Origin: Rebecca billardiae RCC1528
Taxonomy: Eukaryota; Haptophyta
DNA length: 64,000 bases
NCBI GenBank assembly: GCA_965240325.2
Contig: OZ251223.1
Span: 4,030,001-4,094,000, forward strand
Direction of reading: 5' to 3'
Part shown: positions 31,656-42,919 of the stretch, piece after piece
How the letters are laid out: each line of letters opens with the position of its first letter
How positions within the stretch are numbered: position 1 is the stretch's first letter
Notes under the pieces: model-generated
The model's input: only the letters and a program-made list of their open reading frames with translations
What the model was told of the DNA's origin: nothing
The model's database searches: none
Program-made: the position numbers and the translations under genes

Positions 31656-34273
31656 TGCATGCAGCGATCGGGAGGGATCGTACGCGCGGCGCTTTCTCAT
31701 CGATCGCGCCGATGGGCACGAGCGGCCGGATGCACGGCTCGGTCGACGTGGGGATGCTCAACGACAAGGGCAATCAGCAGCGCTGGCTCGCGCAATCGGC
31801 GAGCAGGCTGGCGGCGCTTCCGGCGGGGCAAGGTGCTACGATGTCCGCACTGAACGGCATCATCGTGACGCACGGCCCGAACGCGGAGCACCGCATCAAC
31901 ACGCTCGAGGAGTACAACTCGACGTGGGAGACCTTTAACCCATCCGCGGCGAAGATGATCAAGGTCAGTGCCGAGCGGATGGACCTGGCGCGTGAGAACT
32001 ACGCGCTGCAGCAGCGGCTGCTTGACCATCGCCACGAGCACGAGCGCCGCGAGCACGCCGAGCGCCGCGCCGCGGCGGAACGCGCGGCGGCGGCGGCGGG
32101 GGCGAGGCAGGCGCCCAGTTACGCGCAGGCTGCCTCGGAGGGCGCAGGGAGTGGTTTAGCCACTCCGGGCGGCCCGACGGCGACCGGACCGGGGTCAGGT
32201 CCGGCGGCGGGCGGCGGATCCGGAATTTCCCCGGGTCCGGCGACCGGCACACCCGGTCCGGGTGTGGGCACAGGCGGCGCGGCAGGTGCGCCGGCTGGGA
32301 CTGACGGCGCGACGCCTGCGGGCGGCGCCGGCGTCGGCGCGGCGCCTACGGGCGGCGCCGGCGGGATCGGTGGCGCGGCGCCCGCGGGCGGCGCTGCCGT
32401 GACGCTCGATCCGCGCGCGCGCGAGCTCTACCGCCGCGAGCGCGAGACCGAGGATCAGATGCATGAGCGGCAGGCGAGCGAGCACGCCATGCTGGACATC
32501 AAGCTCCGACAGAGCGTGTTGGAGGCAGCGCCGGACGGCGACGAGGCGGACCCAGCCAAGTACGCCGGGGCGCAGTACGAGAAAGGGACGGCTTTCTTAC
32601 GCACCGAGCTGCGGTCGTGGGTGACGGAGGCTGCGTGGCAGCACATCAACCGCCTCATGGAGACGCAGCCGGAGGTGCAGGAGGAGCGCGCGCGCCTGGG
32701 CGCACTTACGCCGGGGCGCGAGTTCCTGTACCTGTGGAAGGCGATCCTGCGCATGCGCAAGCCCGACGACATGCGGAAGTACATGTCGGTGCGGGCACGC
32801 TGGCATCGGACGGTCCTGCCGGACTGCGGCAAGGACGGCGTCGGCGCACTCGAGCTCTTCCAGGTGCTACAGCACAACCACGTGCTGCTGCAGGAGCTGA
32901 GTGACGCAGCGCCAGCGGCGGAGATGCTTGCGCGGCTCATCGAGTTCATTCCGCCGGTGGGCGCGGGCATCGAGATGCGGACGCGGTACGAGTCGAAGGA
33001 CTACAGGACCGTGACGAACTTCGACGTGCAGGAGCTCGTGCACGAGCTCAACGGCAAGTTCGAGGACTGGGACTTCTCCAAGGGCAAGCGGGTTGACCGC
33101 GGCGGCCCTGGGCGCCCAGGGGCGGGTGGCCGCACGCCAGGAGGCGGCGGCGCTACCCGCGCGCACCCAATCGACGGGCTCCGCCTGGCGCAGGCGGCGG
33201 CGGCGTCGGCGGGTGGCGGCGGCGGCGACACGACGTCGCCGGCTGGCCGTGGTGGCGGCGGCGGAGGTCGTGGCGGTGGCGGCGGCGGCACTGGCCGCGG
33301 CGCCGGCCGCGGAGGCCAGGACGACTCCGACGACGCGCACGGGCCGCGCTGCTACAAGTGCGGCGCCGTGGGGCATATCAAGCGTTACTGCCCGCAGGTG
33401 ACGCAGGCTGATCGCGACTCGAACGCTGGCGATGACGCGGCGTCGACGCGGTCGGATCGCAGCCGTGGCTCACATCGGAGCGGCGGCGGCGGTGGCGGCG
33501 GCGGCGGCGGGGGCAGCACCCGCGCCGTGGTCGGTAATGGCAACGGCGGCGGCACGGTCCGCACGCAGGTCGCGTTCGCTCCCGAGCAGGGTGACGAGCC
33601 CGACGGCGCCGTTGGTGGCGACGGTGACGCTGACGCCGGAGACGGCGGCGGCGCCGGCGCCGGACTCGGCTTGGCGCCTATTGGCGCGGCTATCGGCGGC
33701 AGGGCGCAGCGCGACGAGGACATTGAGATCGTCGCGGCGCGGGCGGCCGAGGCACGCGTGGCGCCGCCGGAGGACAACACGCGGGCGTTGGTGTTTGACA
33801 CTGGCGCACGGAAGAACATCGCCATGGCCGAGGATTTGACGAATCTCACCCCGGTGGACGGCGCATGTCAGATCGAGTGGGGGAACGGTGCGCGGGAGCG
33901 GGTCACTCACCGCGGGACCCTGGTGGTCAAGCTTGCGGCGGACGACGACAGCGACAAGGTCCTCACGCTCGAGATCGAGGCGTGGGCGTCGCGGCGCGTC
34001 ACGGCGCCGCTGCTGTCGGTCGAGCACTGCGCGGACGCAGGCATCGAGTTCCACTACTCGCAGCGCGGCAACACTGCGGACTTTACGGCGCTGGGAGGCG
34101 GCGTCGTGCAGCTGCCGCGCGATTCCACGCTGCGCGCCGAGATCGTACGGCGCCAGGTGGGGCCGGACGTCGGCGATGCGCCGGCGGAGGCGCGCGCACG
34201 GCGCAGGGCGCCAGTGCGGCGCGTGGGCGCGGGGCGGGGGCGCGTTGGCGCTGCGCCGCCCCCAAACGCCTAA
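31655..34273 (+). CDS. Copia gag-protease polyprotein
   Basis: The frame is 872 residues from the ATG at 31655, whose A is the last LTR base. Internal starts at 31712 or 31841 are at least as plausible, because the first ATG would place the primer-binding site inside the coding region. Visible features are a coiled-coil-like charged stretch (~31980-32100), long Gly/Ala/Pro linkers, and a gag core with 'YLWKAILRMRKPDDMRKYMS'. A CCHC nucleic-acid-binding knuckle starts at 33350 (CYKCGAVGHIKRYC), and a Gly-rich run follows. A retropepsin active-site motif lies at ~33790 (LVFDTGARKNIA). The protease is therefore in the gag frame. The frame ends at TAA 34271-34273, four bases after a slippery heptamer. 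Confidence 0.9.
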   Translation: MHAAIGRDRTRGAFSSIAPMGTSGRMHGSVDVGMLNDKGNQQRWLAQSASRLAALPAGQGATMSALNGIIVTHGPNAEHRINTLEEYNSTWETFNPSAAKMIKVSAERMDLARENYALQQRLLDHRHEHERREHAERRAAAERAAAAAGARQAPSYAQAASEGAGSGLATPGGPTATGPGSGPAAGGGSGISPGPATGTPGPGVGTGGAAGAPAGTDGATPAGGAGVGAAPTGGAGGIGGAAPAGGAAVTLDPRARELYRRERETEDQMHERQASEHAMLDIKLRQSVLEAAPDGDEADPAKYAGAQYEKGTAFLRTELRSWVTEAAWQHINRLMETQPEVQEERARLGALTPGREFLYLWKAILRMRKPDDMRKYMSVRARWHRTVLPDCGKDGVGALELFQVLQHNHVLLQELSDAAPAAEMLARLIEFIPPVGAGIEMRTRYESKDYRTVTNFDVQELVHELNGKFEDWDFSKGKRVDRGGPGRPGAGGRTPGGGGATRAHPIDGLRLAQAAAASAGGGGGDTTSPAGRGGGGGGRGGGGGGTGRGAGRGGQDDSDDAHGPRCYKCGAVGHIKRYCPQVTQADRDSNAGDDAASTRSDRSRGSHRSGGGGGGGGGGGSTRAVVGNGNGGGTVRTQVAFAPEQGDEPDGAVGGDGDADAGDGGGAGAGLGLAPIGAAIGGRAQRDEDIEIVAARAAEARVAPPEDNTRALVFDTGARKNIAMAEDLTNLTPVDGACQIEWGNGARERVTHRGTLVVKLAADDDSDKVLTLEIEAWASRRVTAPLLSVEHCADAGIEFHYSQRGNTADFTALGGGVVQLPRDSTLRAEIVRRQVGPDVGDAPAEARARRRAPVRRVGAGRGRVGAAPPPNA
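34261..34267 (+). promoter_or_regulatory. Putative -1 ribosomal frameshift site CCCAAAC
   Basis: In the gag frame the sequence reads C CCA AAC, which fits the X XXY YYZ rule. Slipping back one base enters the pol frame, whereas staying in frame meets TAA after one more codon (GCC). A downstream pseudoknot was not assessed. Confidence 0.7.
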
Positions 34274-37200
34274 GCCCGGAACCCGCGCAGGTGCGAGCCA
34301 CAAACACAACCACTACGGTATCTGATACCACTACTACTACGGAGGCGGCGCGAGGCGCTGATCCGGCGTGGTTACGCACTTGGTCGGTTCGAACGGGCAC
34401 CAATGACCAACGTCTACTCGAGCGCACGCGACGCGTGGCCGAGGGGATGGAGGGGGCGAACGCGCGGCGTGAGCCGCTCGACGAGCAGTCGGCGGCGGGC
34501 ATGACGCGGCGGTCGTTCGCGGACGCGATGCCGACGGCGCACTACCCTGGGCAGGTGACGCACGTCGACATCTTCTCTATGGCGCGCATCGACTTACCAG
34601 TTGGGGCCGATGGCGCACGTGGAGGGTATCCTCATGGGATCATATTCATCGATGGGCATTCACGTCGATGGCAAGTGTACGCGCTACGCAGCTTGGATGA
34701 CGCCGAGGTTGGTCGGGCATTCCGCTGGTACGCGCAGTTGCTTGGAACAGGGGCCATGCACATGTCGCATTGGGTCCTGGCGTCGGGGTGTACTATGGCG
34801 CGACGCCATATTCACACCGACGGTGGCTCGACGTTGCTGAGTACGTACGTCGAGGGTGAGCTGGCGAAGCTTGGGTTCTCGTCGACGGTCACGTCGGCGC
34901 CCGACTCGCCGAGCTCGAATGGCGTGGCGGAACGCGCTATCCGCACGCTGAAGTCGAGACTGCGCGCCACTGTCGTTGCGCGTGGAGTCACGAGGGTCGA
35001 TTGGCACTACGCGGCGTGGCACGCATGCGCGTCGCGCAATCGACTGGCGTCACGTGGTATCATTCGTGACGATGGAGACATTGAGTGGCTCACGCCGGAT
35101 GAGCTGTTCTTTGGCAAACGTCCGACGTGGAAGCATCACGTGGCGTTTGGCGCGCGCTGCCGCGTGCTGATGCTGGGCGCACGGCGCAATGCATTGGGGC
35201 AGCTGAAGCAGCGCGCACTACCCGGACGTGTCTATCTCTGGGGTGGGCACGGCGTGCAGTGGCGCGGTACATGGCGCTACGTGCTTGGGTACGTATGTCG
35301 TTTAGACGACGGACGTCTCGTTCACTCACGTGATGTACGCATCGACGAGACCGACCTGGTCGAGGGGGGGCACTCGTCGCTGGGCGCACCTGACGGTGGC
35401 GCGTACGTGGGTGATGGGGACGGCGCCGCGGTAAGCGGCGGACATCGTCCAGTCGGCGGTGATGCCGACGGTGAGGACGAGGACGGCGACGGCGGCGAGA
35501 CGCCAGCCGACGCCGGGAATGACGACGCGACAGGGTTCGACGTCGGGTACGACGACGACGCAGATGCGTCAACGTCGGGGCGCGGGCGCAGCAGCGTGGA
35601 CGCGGGACAACGCGGGTGCAGCAGCGCGGGCGCACAGCCGTCGACGCCGACGCCGCAGGGCGGGCGTGGCGGGGCAGGCGCGTCAATGACGCAGCCGGGT
35701 CGGCAGGATCAGATACCGCCGACGGAATCACGGCGCGGGACCGCAGCAGATGCTGGCGGGCCGCCGCGCGGCGCAGACGGTGACGACGGCGTGATCGAGG
35801 ACGCGCCGCCGCCCGGTCTGGATATGGGACACGATCCGCTTCGCAGGGATCGGACGTCGCGCCGACGGCCGCAGCTGCTTACTGCCGTCGTCAGCGCCGC
35901 GTCGGTGTTCCAGAAGATCAACGTGAAGGTGCCGACGAACTATCGCGAGGCGATGCGGTCGGCGGAGGCGCCCCAGTGGCAGGGCGCCATGCTCGAGCAC
36001 TTGGAAGGTCACAAGTTGCTCGGCACCTCGGAGGAGGTGGTGGTTCCGGAGGGCACGCGGGTGTTGCCGAGCCAGTGGGTCTTTGACGTCAAGTCGAACC
36101 CGGAGGGCGAGGTGACGCGCTTCAAGGCGCGGTCGGTGCTACTGGGGAACCTACAGCGGCCGGGGATCGACTTTCAGGAGGTCTTTGCTCCGACGATCCG
36201 GCCGGAACAAGTGCGACTACTCGTGGCGATCGCCGCTCAGCAGGCTGGCGCGAGAGTCGACTTGGGTGCAGCGTCGGTTGCGGCGCTGGGCATACTGTCG
36301 AAGGGCGACGTCAAGGACGCGTACCTCAACTCGGAGTTGAAGCCGGATGAGCGGCCTCTCTTCTCATTCCCGCCGGGCTACGTGCCGAGCACGCAGGCGC
36401 CGCCGGGGTACAAAGTCGTGGGCCGGAGCCTGAAGGCGTATCCGGGCCTACGCCAGTCTGGGCGCGCGTGGCATCGCACGCACCGCACCCAGCTGCTCGC
36501 GCGCGGCTTCTCGGAGTGTCCGAGTGCGCCGTGCATCTACGTCAAGGAGTCGGCGCCGGGCGAGTTCATCATCGCGGGCGGCTTTGTCGACGACTTGCTG
36601 TTTCTCAACCTGACGCGCGACGCGCGCGCGGTGGAGAAGCTGGCGGCTGACCTGAAGGAGCACTACGAGATCAAGCTGAGTGAGCGGCTCGATAAGTTCC
36701 TGGGCGCCGTGTTTGAAGTTCATGACGACGGCATCCTGATGCATCTGGGGCCGTACGTCGAGAGCGTGCTTCAGCGGTTCGGTTTGAACGCGAGCACGCC
36801 GGCGCGCACGCCGGAGCCGGCGGCGCGGGCGCAGCTGAGCGACGACGACGAGGCGTTGCTGCAGCGCGCGGAGATTGAGAACTACCAGGCGATGGTGGGA
36901 TGTCTCATGTTTGCGATGGTCACGGCGCGGCCGGACATCGCGCACGCGGTGAACATGCTGACGCGACGCATGTCATGTCCGCGGGCGGTGGATCTGGTAA
37001 GTGCGAAGCGTGTGCTGCGCTACTTACGTGGATGCCCGCGATTGGGAATCTTGTTCAAGTTTGCAACAGATTCCGAGCACCCCGACCTACTTGCTTTCGC
37101 TGACTCCGATTGGGCAAGCAATCCGGTGGAGACCAAGGGCAGGTCGACGGGTGGATACATTGTGTTCTACAATGGGGCGCCGGTGTCGTGGCACAGCGGG

Positions 37201-37575
37201 CTGCAAGGTACAGTCTCGCTGAGCTCGACGGAGGCGGAGTACGTCGCGCTGAGCGATTGCTGCCGCGAGGTGAGCTACTTGCGGAGCATACTCGAGTCCA
37301 TGCGGCAGCCGCCGCGGGCCGCGACGGAGGTGCGAGAGGACAACAAAGGGGCTATCGACCTCGTAGAGAATCCTGTGCACCACAAGCGCTCGAAGCACAT
37401 CGAGATCAAGCATCACTATGTGCGTGACGCGCAGGAGGGTGGCAAGGTGAAGGTGGTCAAGGTACACACCTCACTCAACCACTCTGACATCATGACGAAG
37501 GCGACGGACGGTGCGACGTTCAAGCGGCACGTCGACGCCATCATGGTGGAGCGACACCCGACGCGCGCGCGGTAA
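34268..37575 (+). CDS. Copia pol: integrase, reverse transcriptase, RNase H
   Basis: About 1,100 residues in the -1 frame relative to gag; the frame is also open upstream to 33865. The integrase shows the DDE triad: 'THVDIF' (~34560), 'HTDGG' (~34815) and 'NGVAERAIR' (~34920). The usual N-terminal HHCC finger is not recognisable. An acidic/Gly-rich spacer (35400-35800) follows. RT shows 'WVFDVKSNPEGEVTRFKAR', the catalytic 'GDVKDAYLNSEL' and 'FVDDLLFL' at ~36585, where YVDD is more common. RNase H shows 'AFADSDWASNP' and 'LSSTEAEYVALSDCCRE', with 'HIEIKHHYVRD' near the end. No stop or frameshift interrupts the frame. Expression probably requires frameshifting at 34261-34267. Confidence 0.92.
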
Positions 37576-37601
37576 GCGGCGCAGCTCGCGGCTATGGCTG
37601 T

Positions 37602-37611
37602 CGAGGGGGGG
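37602..37611 (+). other. Polypurine tract
   Basis: A purine run (GAGGGGGGG) ends immediately before the TG of the 3' LTR, where plus-strand priming is expected. Confidence 0.8.
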
Positions 37612-39222
37612 TGTTGAGCTGACGCAGCCTGGGGCGCGCATCTCAGCAGATGGCGTCGCCGCTGGGACGTCAGGGCCGGCGCCGCACCAGGCGGGCCGGC
37701 GGCATCAGCTACGGAGCAGTGGCTGGCTCTGGCGGCGCGCGCGCGCGGCGCGCGCGGCGGCAGGAGCGCGAGCGCAGCAGCGCTGGCGCGGATCGACGTG
37801 GACGCAGAGCGCGGACGCGGCAGCGCGGACGCGGAGCGACACGGACGCGGCGCGTGCGCGGGCGGTACGGCCCGGCGCAGCGCGGCACGGTGACGTCGCA
37901 CGGGCATGGCCCGGCCGCCATCGTGGAAGCGTGTTGGAGTTCTCGAGAACGCAAACACGACCGTTTCATCCAGAAATTCATCACGGACGAGGACGTCCGG
38001 ATTCAACGGGTACACGGATCCAGAAACCGTGTGCGACCAGCAGTTACGGCGGTGCGTCGGGAACACCTGTGATTGGTTGACGCACGGGGCGTGCGGCTCG
38101 GAATCATTGAGATTCCCCGAGCCGGGCCAGCAAACGCCGGGTCACCCCGCCGGAGCCGAAAAGAGCTCGGCGGGAGGTTAGCTTCGTTCGTCACGGAGGA
38201 GGCCTGTTTTATTTCTACGAGAGCCCAAAGGCGACATTCGCCAAAACGCGGTACAATGGCGGCTTGCCCGCTGGTGCGGGCCCCGGAGCTAGTCCGGAGA
38301 AGTGATGGCACGTCATTCGCGCATTCTCGTGTTGAGGCGCTGCGCTGTGGCGAAGGATGTTGTCAGACATGCTGATTCGCCTTGCCGTGGTGCTTCGCCT
38401 TGACACAGGGGTCACTCGCGGTGCACGGCAGTGTGCACGATGCAGCGGCGGCGAGCGGCGGCAAACCGGCGCTGCAGCTGGAGGCCCTCTGCAAGCTGCA
38501 AGCACTCTGCCTTGGCTGCTGCGTCGCACCCGTGTCAGTTAGCGACCAGTTCACAGCCAGATGGACTGCAATCGCCACCAGCTCTAAACGCTCCGCCGCC
38601 ACTACCTTGTCGAGCTTGAGATGCTTCCGTTCGGCGTGCGCTTGCTTGCAGCTTGCTGCCTGCATTTGAACGTGATCGCGGAAGGTTAGTAGGCCGGATG
38701 CTCAGGCCTCCTCGGCGTATAATATTACAAGGTGCGTGCCACGCGCACCCATGACGCGCGGAAAGGCGTGCACACGCGTCCTCGCGCATCTTTCAGGCTG
38801 CAGTCTTGGCCAAGATGATGAGAACAAGCCTGCCAGTGCCGCGCAGGCGCGAGCGCGCGGAGAGTTCTGGGATCCGACCCATGGTGTTGGGTGTACCTCG
38901 TGTGCGACAACGACGAGGCGGACGAGCGCCGCAACTGGATTCGTGCACTCACCGGTCACCGAGGAGTGCACGAATCGCATTCCTTGCGCACGTGGGGGCC
39001 GCCATCGGCCGTGAGAGGTACACCCAACGGAGCGTGACACCGATTCCCACTGGCGAGCACGGGTTTGTCGCCGTGACATAGTAAATGGAATCTGGTAGAA
39101 ATAAAACAGGCCAGGAGCGAGGGTCGAGATTGCCTCGTGGGCGTCATCGTCGACGCGCCCGAGGACGTGCCGGTGAGCTTTTAGCAGGGCTCGAGACGCT
39201 CGGAGCTCGCGTTTACCCAATA
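37612..39222 (+). repeat. 3' LTR of copia element, split by a MITE
   Basis: Segments 37612-38200 and 39113-39222 together reproduce the 5' LTR. One substitution (G/A at about 31156 vs 37805) and a 2-bp difference near the MITE insertion point were seen. The intervening 912 bp are foreign. Confidence 0.9.
38201..39112. mobile_element. MITE nested in the 3' LTR
   Basis: 912 bp with 18-bp perfect terminal inverted repeats (GGCCTGTTTTATTTCTAC and complement). It is flanked by a 4-5 bp direct repeat, AGGA(G), at 38197-38201 and 39113-39117. The ORFs inside (for example 38382-38669) match nothing I know. The empty site is visible in the 5' LTR, which proves insertion after the copia element arrived. 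Confidence 0.9.
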
Positions 39223-39227
39223 GTGAG

Positions 39228-39493
39228 TATATAGTATCAATAACTTTATTGCATGTATGATGTATAGTGTCAGTACTACCGCCAAGTACCGGGTCACGGA
39301 CCCGGTTTACTTCGGCGACTTAAGTAATATATAGAACTGATAAGTAGCACGTCAGTATCTAGCGCAGTACTCGTCTCAGTAGTATATAGTATTCGGATGA
39401 CTGCTGCTACGGCCCCGGTACTAGACGGGGCGTATAGTAGTATCGATATATACTAATCATAAGTACACATCATCATGAGGACCGCCTACGTCA
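39228..39493. other. AT-rich spacer
   Basis: A short AT-rich stretch with TA-rich runs between the copia element and the histidine kinase stop. No gene is seen. Confidence 0.4.
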
Positions 39494-42400
39494 TCAGTCA
39501 GGACGGGCGTGCGCGCGGGCGGCCTGCACCGCTGCCACAGCGGCGCCGACGCTGCCGCCGGCGGCCGCAGCTCCGCCCGTGCCCGTGGGCTGCAGCCGCC
39601 GCAGCAGCTCGATGACCTGCTCGCACCCCTCCGTGCCCTTGTCCACGCAGCTGTCCAGGCCGGATGCCTCAAAGGCCTCGCGGTCGGGCGAGCCGCTCGG
39701 GTCGCCCGTCATGCCAACAATGACGCCCAAGTACCCGCCCGCCCGGAGCTCGCTCGCCGCGTTGGCGCCCGTCATCACCGGCATCTGGTTGTCAAGGAGG
39801 ATGAGCGTGAAGGGCTCAGGCCGCGCGCGCACGCGCTCGAGCGCCTCCGCGCCGTCCGCCGCCTGCTCGTACGCGATGCCCAGCGGCTCGAAGAGCCGCG
39901 CCGGCAGCGTGAGCCGGAGGAAGAGGTCGTCCTCCACGTGCAGCACGCACGGCGGCAGCGACGGGCTGGCGAGCGGCGCCGCCGCGGGCACGATGGGCCT
40001 CGGCAGTGCGTGGGCTTTGGAGAACGAGCCATCGCCCTCCACGGCGTGCAACCCGAGGCCGAGCGCAGCGCTGAGGTTGCCGGTGCTCACGCGCATGTCC
40101 TTGGCCGACCCTATGCTGCGCAACCCAAACGAGTTGGACGGGGTGCGAGTCTTGGACGAGGTGCGAGCCTTTGGAAGCACACCGCGGCTGATGGGCTGAT
40201 CTGCGCCGGGCTCGATGGAGGCGGTGGCGGCGGTGGCGGCGAGCGCACCGGTCGGCATGAGCTCGGCGACGCGTTCGTGCCCGAGCGAGACGTCGCGGCT
40301 GGGCGGCATCGACTCCAGTGCGATCGACGAGCGAGACTGGATCGCGTCCTCACCCCGCGCGGGCGCCGCGGCCGAAGAGCCCACGGGCGCGGAGCCGTCC
40401 GCGCCTGGCACCGCGCCACGCGCGTCCTCGCCGCCCTCGGCCTCGGCCTCGGCCTCGGCCAGCCTGCAGTACACGCGCATGAGGAAGGTGAAGCCCTGCC
40501 CCTCGCCCGCCGAGCTGAGCTCGAGCTTGGAGCCGTAGTGCAGGCTGAGCAGCTGCCGCGTGATGGCGAGGCCGAGGCCCGCGCCGCCGTGGCCCTGCAG
40601 CTGCCCCTTGTGCACGTGGGCGAACAGGTCGCCCGAGCGCAGCACCTCGAGCTCCTCCGCAGAGACGCCCGCGCCGCTGTCGCGCACCTCGAGGCAGACC
40701 TCGGCCCAGCCGTCGCTGGCCGGGCGAGCCTCGGCGGCCAACGGCGCCTCGTCTGTGTGAGCGCCACTCGTGCCGCGATGCGTCGGCCCAGACTCCCGCG
40801 AGCTACGGCCGAGCATGTGCGAGAGGTGCGAGCTGATCGCCGCCACGCCGGACGCACGGCCGGCGCCGCCCAAACGCCGAATGCTGTGCGTCTGTGGCGG
40901 AGTCCTCGCCGGTGTGGCGCTCGCGAGGCTTGGCGAGGACGCCGGCGGCTCCGAGTCGACCGACGACAGCCGCGACGCGCACGCCGCGGACTTGTCGTGC
41001 CTCCACACTCGCGTGGAGCTCGCGGCCGAGCTCTCGCCCGACGCGGAGTGGACAGTCGTCGGCGGAGGCGACGGCCGCGACGATGCGGGCGCGTGCTTGC
41101 CCGCACCGCGCTCAAAGCGCGCGCGGTGGTCCGACGTCGGGCCCTTGGAGCCGGGCTCGACCCACGCGCGCACGCCCACGGTGCCGCCCCTCGGCGTGAA
41201 CTTGATCGCGTTCGACAGCCCGTTGTGCAGGCACTGCTGCAGCCGCTTGGCGTCCCCCAGCAGCTGCAGCGCGCTCAGCTCTGCCGGGCTGGCCTCGATC
41301 GAGAGGCTCACGCCGTTGGCGAGCGCGACCTCGTCGAAGACGAGCCGCGCGACGTTGAGCATGCCCTGCGCGCGGAACGGCTGCGGCTCCAGCTCGATGC
41401 GCCCCGTCTCCACCCTCTCAAAGTCCAGCATGTCGCCCATCTGCCGAGCGCGCGCGCGGCGCGCGCAGCACGGTGCACGCGCGCACACGGGCCGGTGGAG
41501 TGAGTGCGAGGGGCGCGCGCACCCGGCGGTCGTGCGCGCGGCCGCACGCGCGCGCGCGCCGGCGCCGGCATCGGGCGCGCACAATCGTCTCCATCATGTG
41601 CGAGCACGTCCCAAGCACCCGCAGCTCCGAGGCGTTGGCGACGACGGGCTGGCCGTCGTCGTGCGACGGGTCGGCGGCGGGGGCTGCCGCGCGCACGGCG
41701 GCGAGGCCGGTGCCGTCGGGCGTGCGCAGCGTGCTGCGCTGACTCGCGCGCTCGAGCAGCGCGTCGACCACGCTGAGCACGGCGAGGAGGGGCGAGCGTA
41801 GATCATGCATCACCTGCGTTGGGCGAGCGCCACCGCGGCGGGGCGCAGGTGATCAGCGCGGGTGTGCGCTTGGACGGTACGCATCGAGGGGCGCGCGGGC
41901 AGGGGCCGCGCGGCACACGGCGCGCACGCACGGCGCGTCGCAGCGGCGCGCACCACTCGAATCAGCTTCGAGCGGGCATCGCTGGCCGCGGTCGCCGTGA
42001 GGCTGGCCGTGCGCGCCGCTGCCTCGGCCGCCTCGAGCGCGCGCTCGTGCTCGTGAGCGGCACGCAAGGTCCTGCGCAGGTCGAACTCGGCGCGGCTCGC
42101 GCGGCAGCTCGACCAGCGCCCCGCGACGAGGAGCGACACGCCCGCGCACAGGATGCCGAACTCCCGCAGGACCAGGCCCTCCGGGCCGACGTTGTGCAGC
42201 CCGACGCCGACGAGCGCGACCATGCACGCGCACAGCACCGCGTACGGGACGGGCTGCATCGCCGGCGCGAATCCGTTGACGAGGACGAGCAGCGTGAGCA
42301 GCTGCAGCCCGATCGAGCCGGTCACGCACTCCGGGATCCGGTCGTAGGATGCCGAGTAGTTCAAGGTCGCCTCGTCGATTTCAAGCTGCGTGATGAGGCC

Positions 42401-42919
42401 CGCCTGCACCGTCAGTATCGCAGTCGCGCCGTACTGAAACGCGCGATGGGGCCACACGCGCGGCACGGCGTCCGCGTGCGTGCGCACGCACGCCACGCGG
42501 TGGCAGAGCGCGGCCGCCAGAGCCAGCGTGGACACCGTGCAGCCCACGAGCGCCAGCACGCCCCGGCGCGTGAGCACACCGCGCGTCGCAGCCTCGCGCA
42601 AGAGGGCCACGACAAAGCCGAGCAGCATCACGACGAAGACGCGCGGCAGCTGGCGTGCGAGCGCCGGTTGGACAATCGCCGACCGGTACTCGCGCTCCAA
42701 TGCAGCCACCCGGAACGGCCCGTCCATGCGGATCGCAGCCAGCTGCTCGGGCTCCTCGGAGCCCACGCTGCCGAGCTCCACGTCCCTCGTCAGGTCAGCC
42801 GGCATGCTCGGAAGCGCCGCCGGCGGATGCGAGCGTCGTGCGTGCAGTTGGGCGCCTTTGGCAGTGGCCCCAGTCGTCTCGTCTGGGTGCGTGCGCCAGC
42901 GCCCCGCGAGGGGCTTCAT
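39494..42919 (-). CDS. Membrane hybrid histidine kinase with receiver domain
   Basis: A multi-step phosphorelay sensor. Exons are 42919-41957, 41813-41583 and 41440-39494, all phase 0, giving 1,046 residues. Exon 1 encodes about six TM segments (for example 'VFVVMLLGFVVALL', 'LQLLTLLVLVNGFA' and 'AVLCACMVALVGVGL') followed by a coiled-coil linker. Exon 2 opens with the phospho-acceptor H box (VMHDLRSPL, His324). Exon 3 holds the catalytic domain: N box 'NGLSNAIKFTPRGG', G1 'VRDSGAGVS' and G2 'GHGGAGLGLAITRQLL'. A ~100-residue Ser-rich insert lies between the N and G1 boxes. The C-terminal receiver has acidic 'HVEDD' and phospho-acceptor Asp948 (LILLDNQMPVMTG), plus a Lys in 'VDKG'. No PAS, GAF or periplasmic sensor domain is visible, so the TM bundle itself may sense the input. 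ATG 42919 was preferred over an upstream GTG. Confidence 0.9.

Larger units (their letters stand above)
30963..39222 (+). mobile_element. Complete Ty1/copia LTR retrotransposon
   Basis: Order LTR, gag, protease, integrase, reverse transcriptase/RNase H, polypurine tract, LTR; integrase before RT marks it as Ty1/copia (Pseudoviridae). A 5-bp target-site duplication, GTGAG, flanks it (30958-30962 and 39223-39227). The LTRs begin TG and end TA, are 693 bp when the nested MITE is excluded, and differ by only one substitution and one 2-bp indel as far as I can see, so insertion is recent. Both coding frames are intact. Length is ~7.3 kb without the MITE. Confidence 0.95.

Noticed and set aside
33865-34267. 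Independent start of pol at ATG 33865
   Set aside because: The overlapping gag frame encodes the protease domain here, while the pol-frame text is low-complexity; the slippery heptamer explains pol expression better.
38382-38669. 95-codon ORF inside the LTR-nested MITE as a transposase
   Set aside because: Too short, Cys/Ala/Ser-rich, no DDE/D motif or DNA-binding fold visible.
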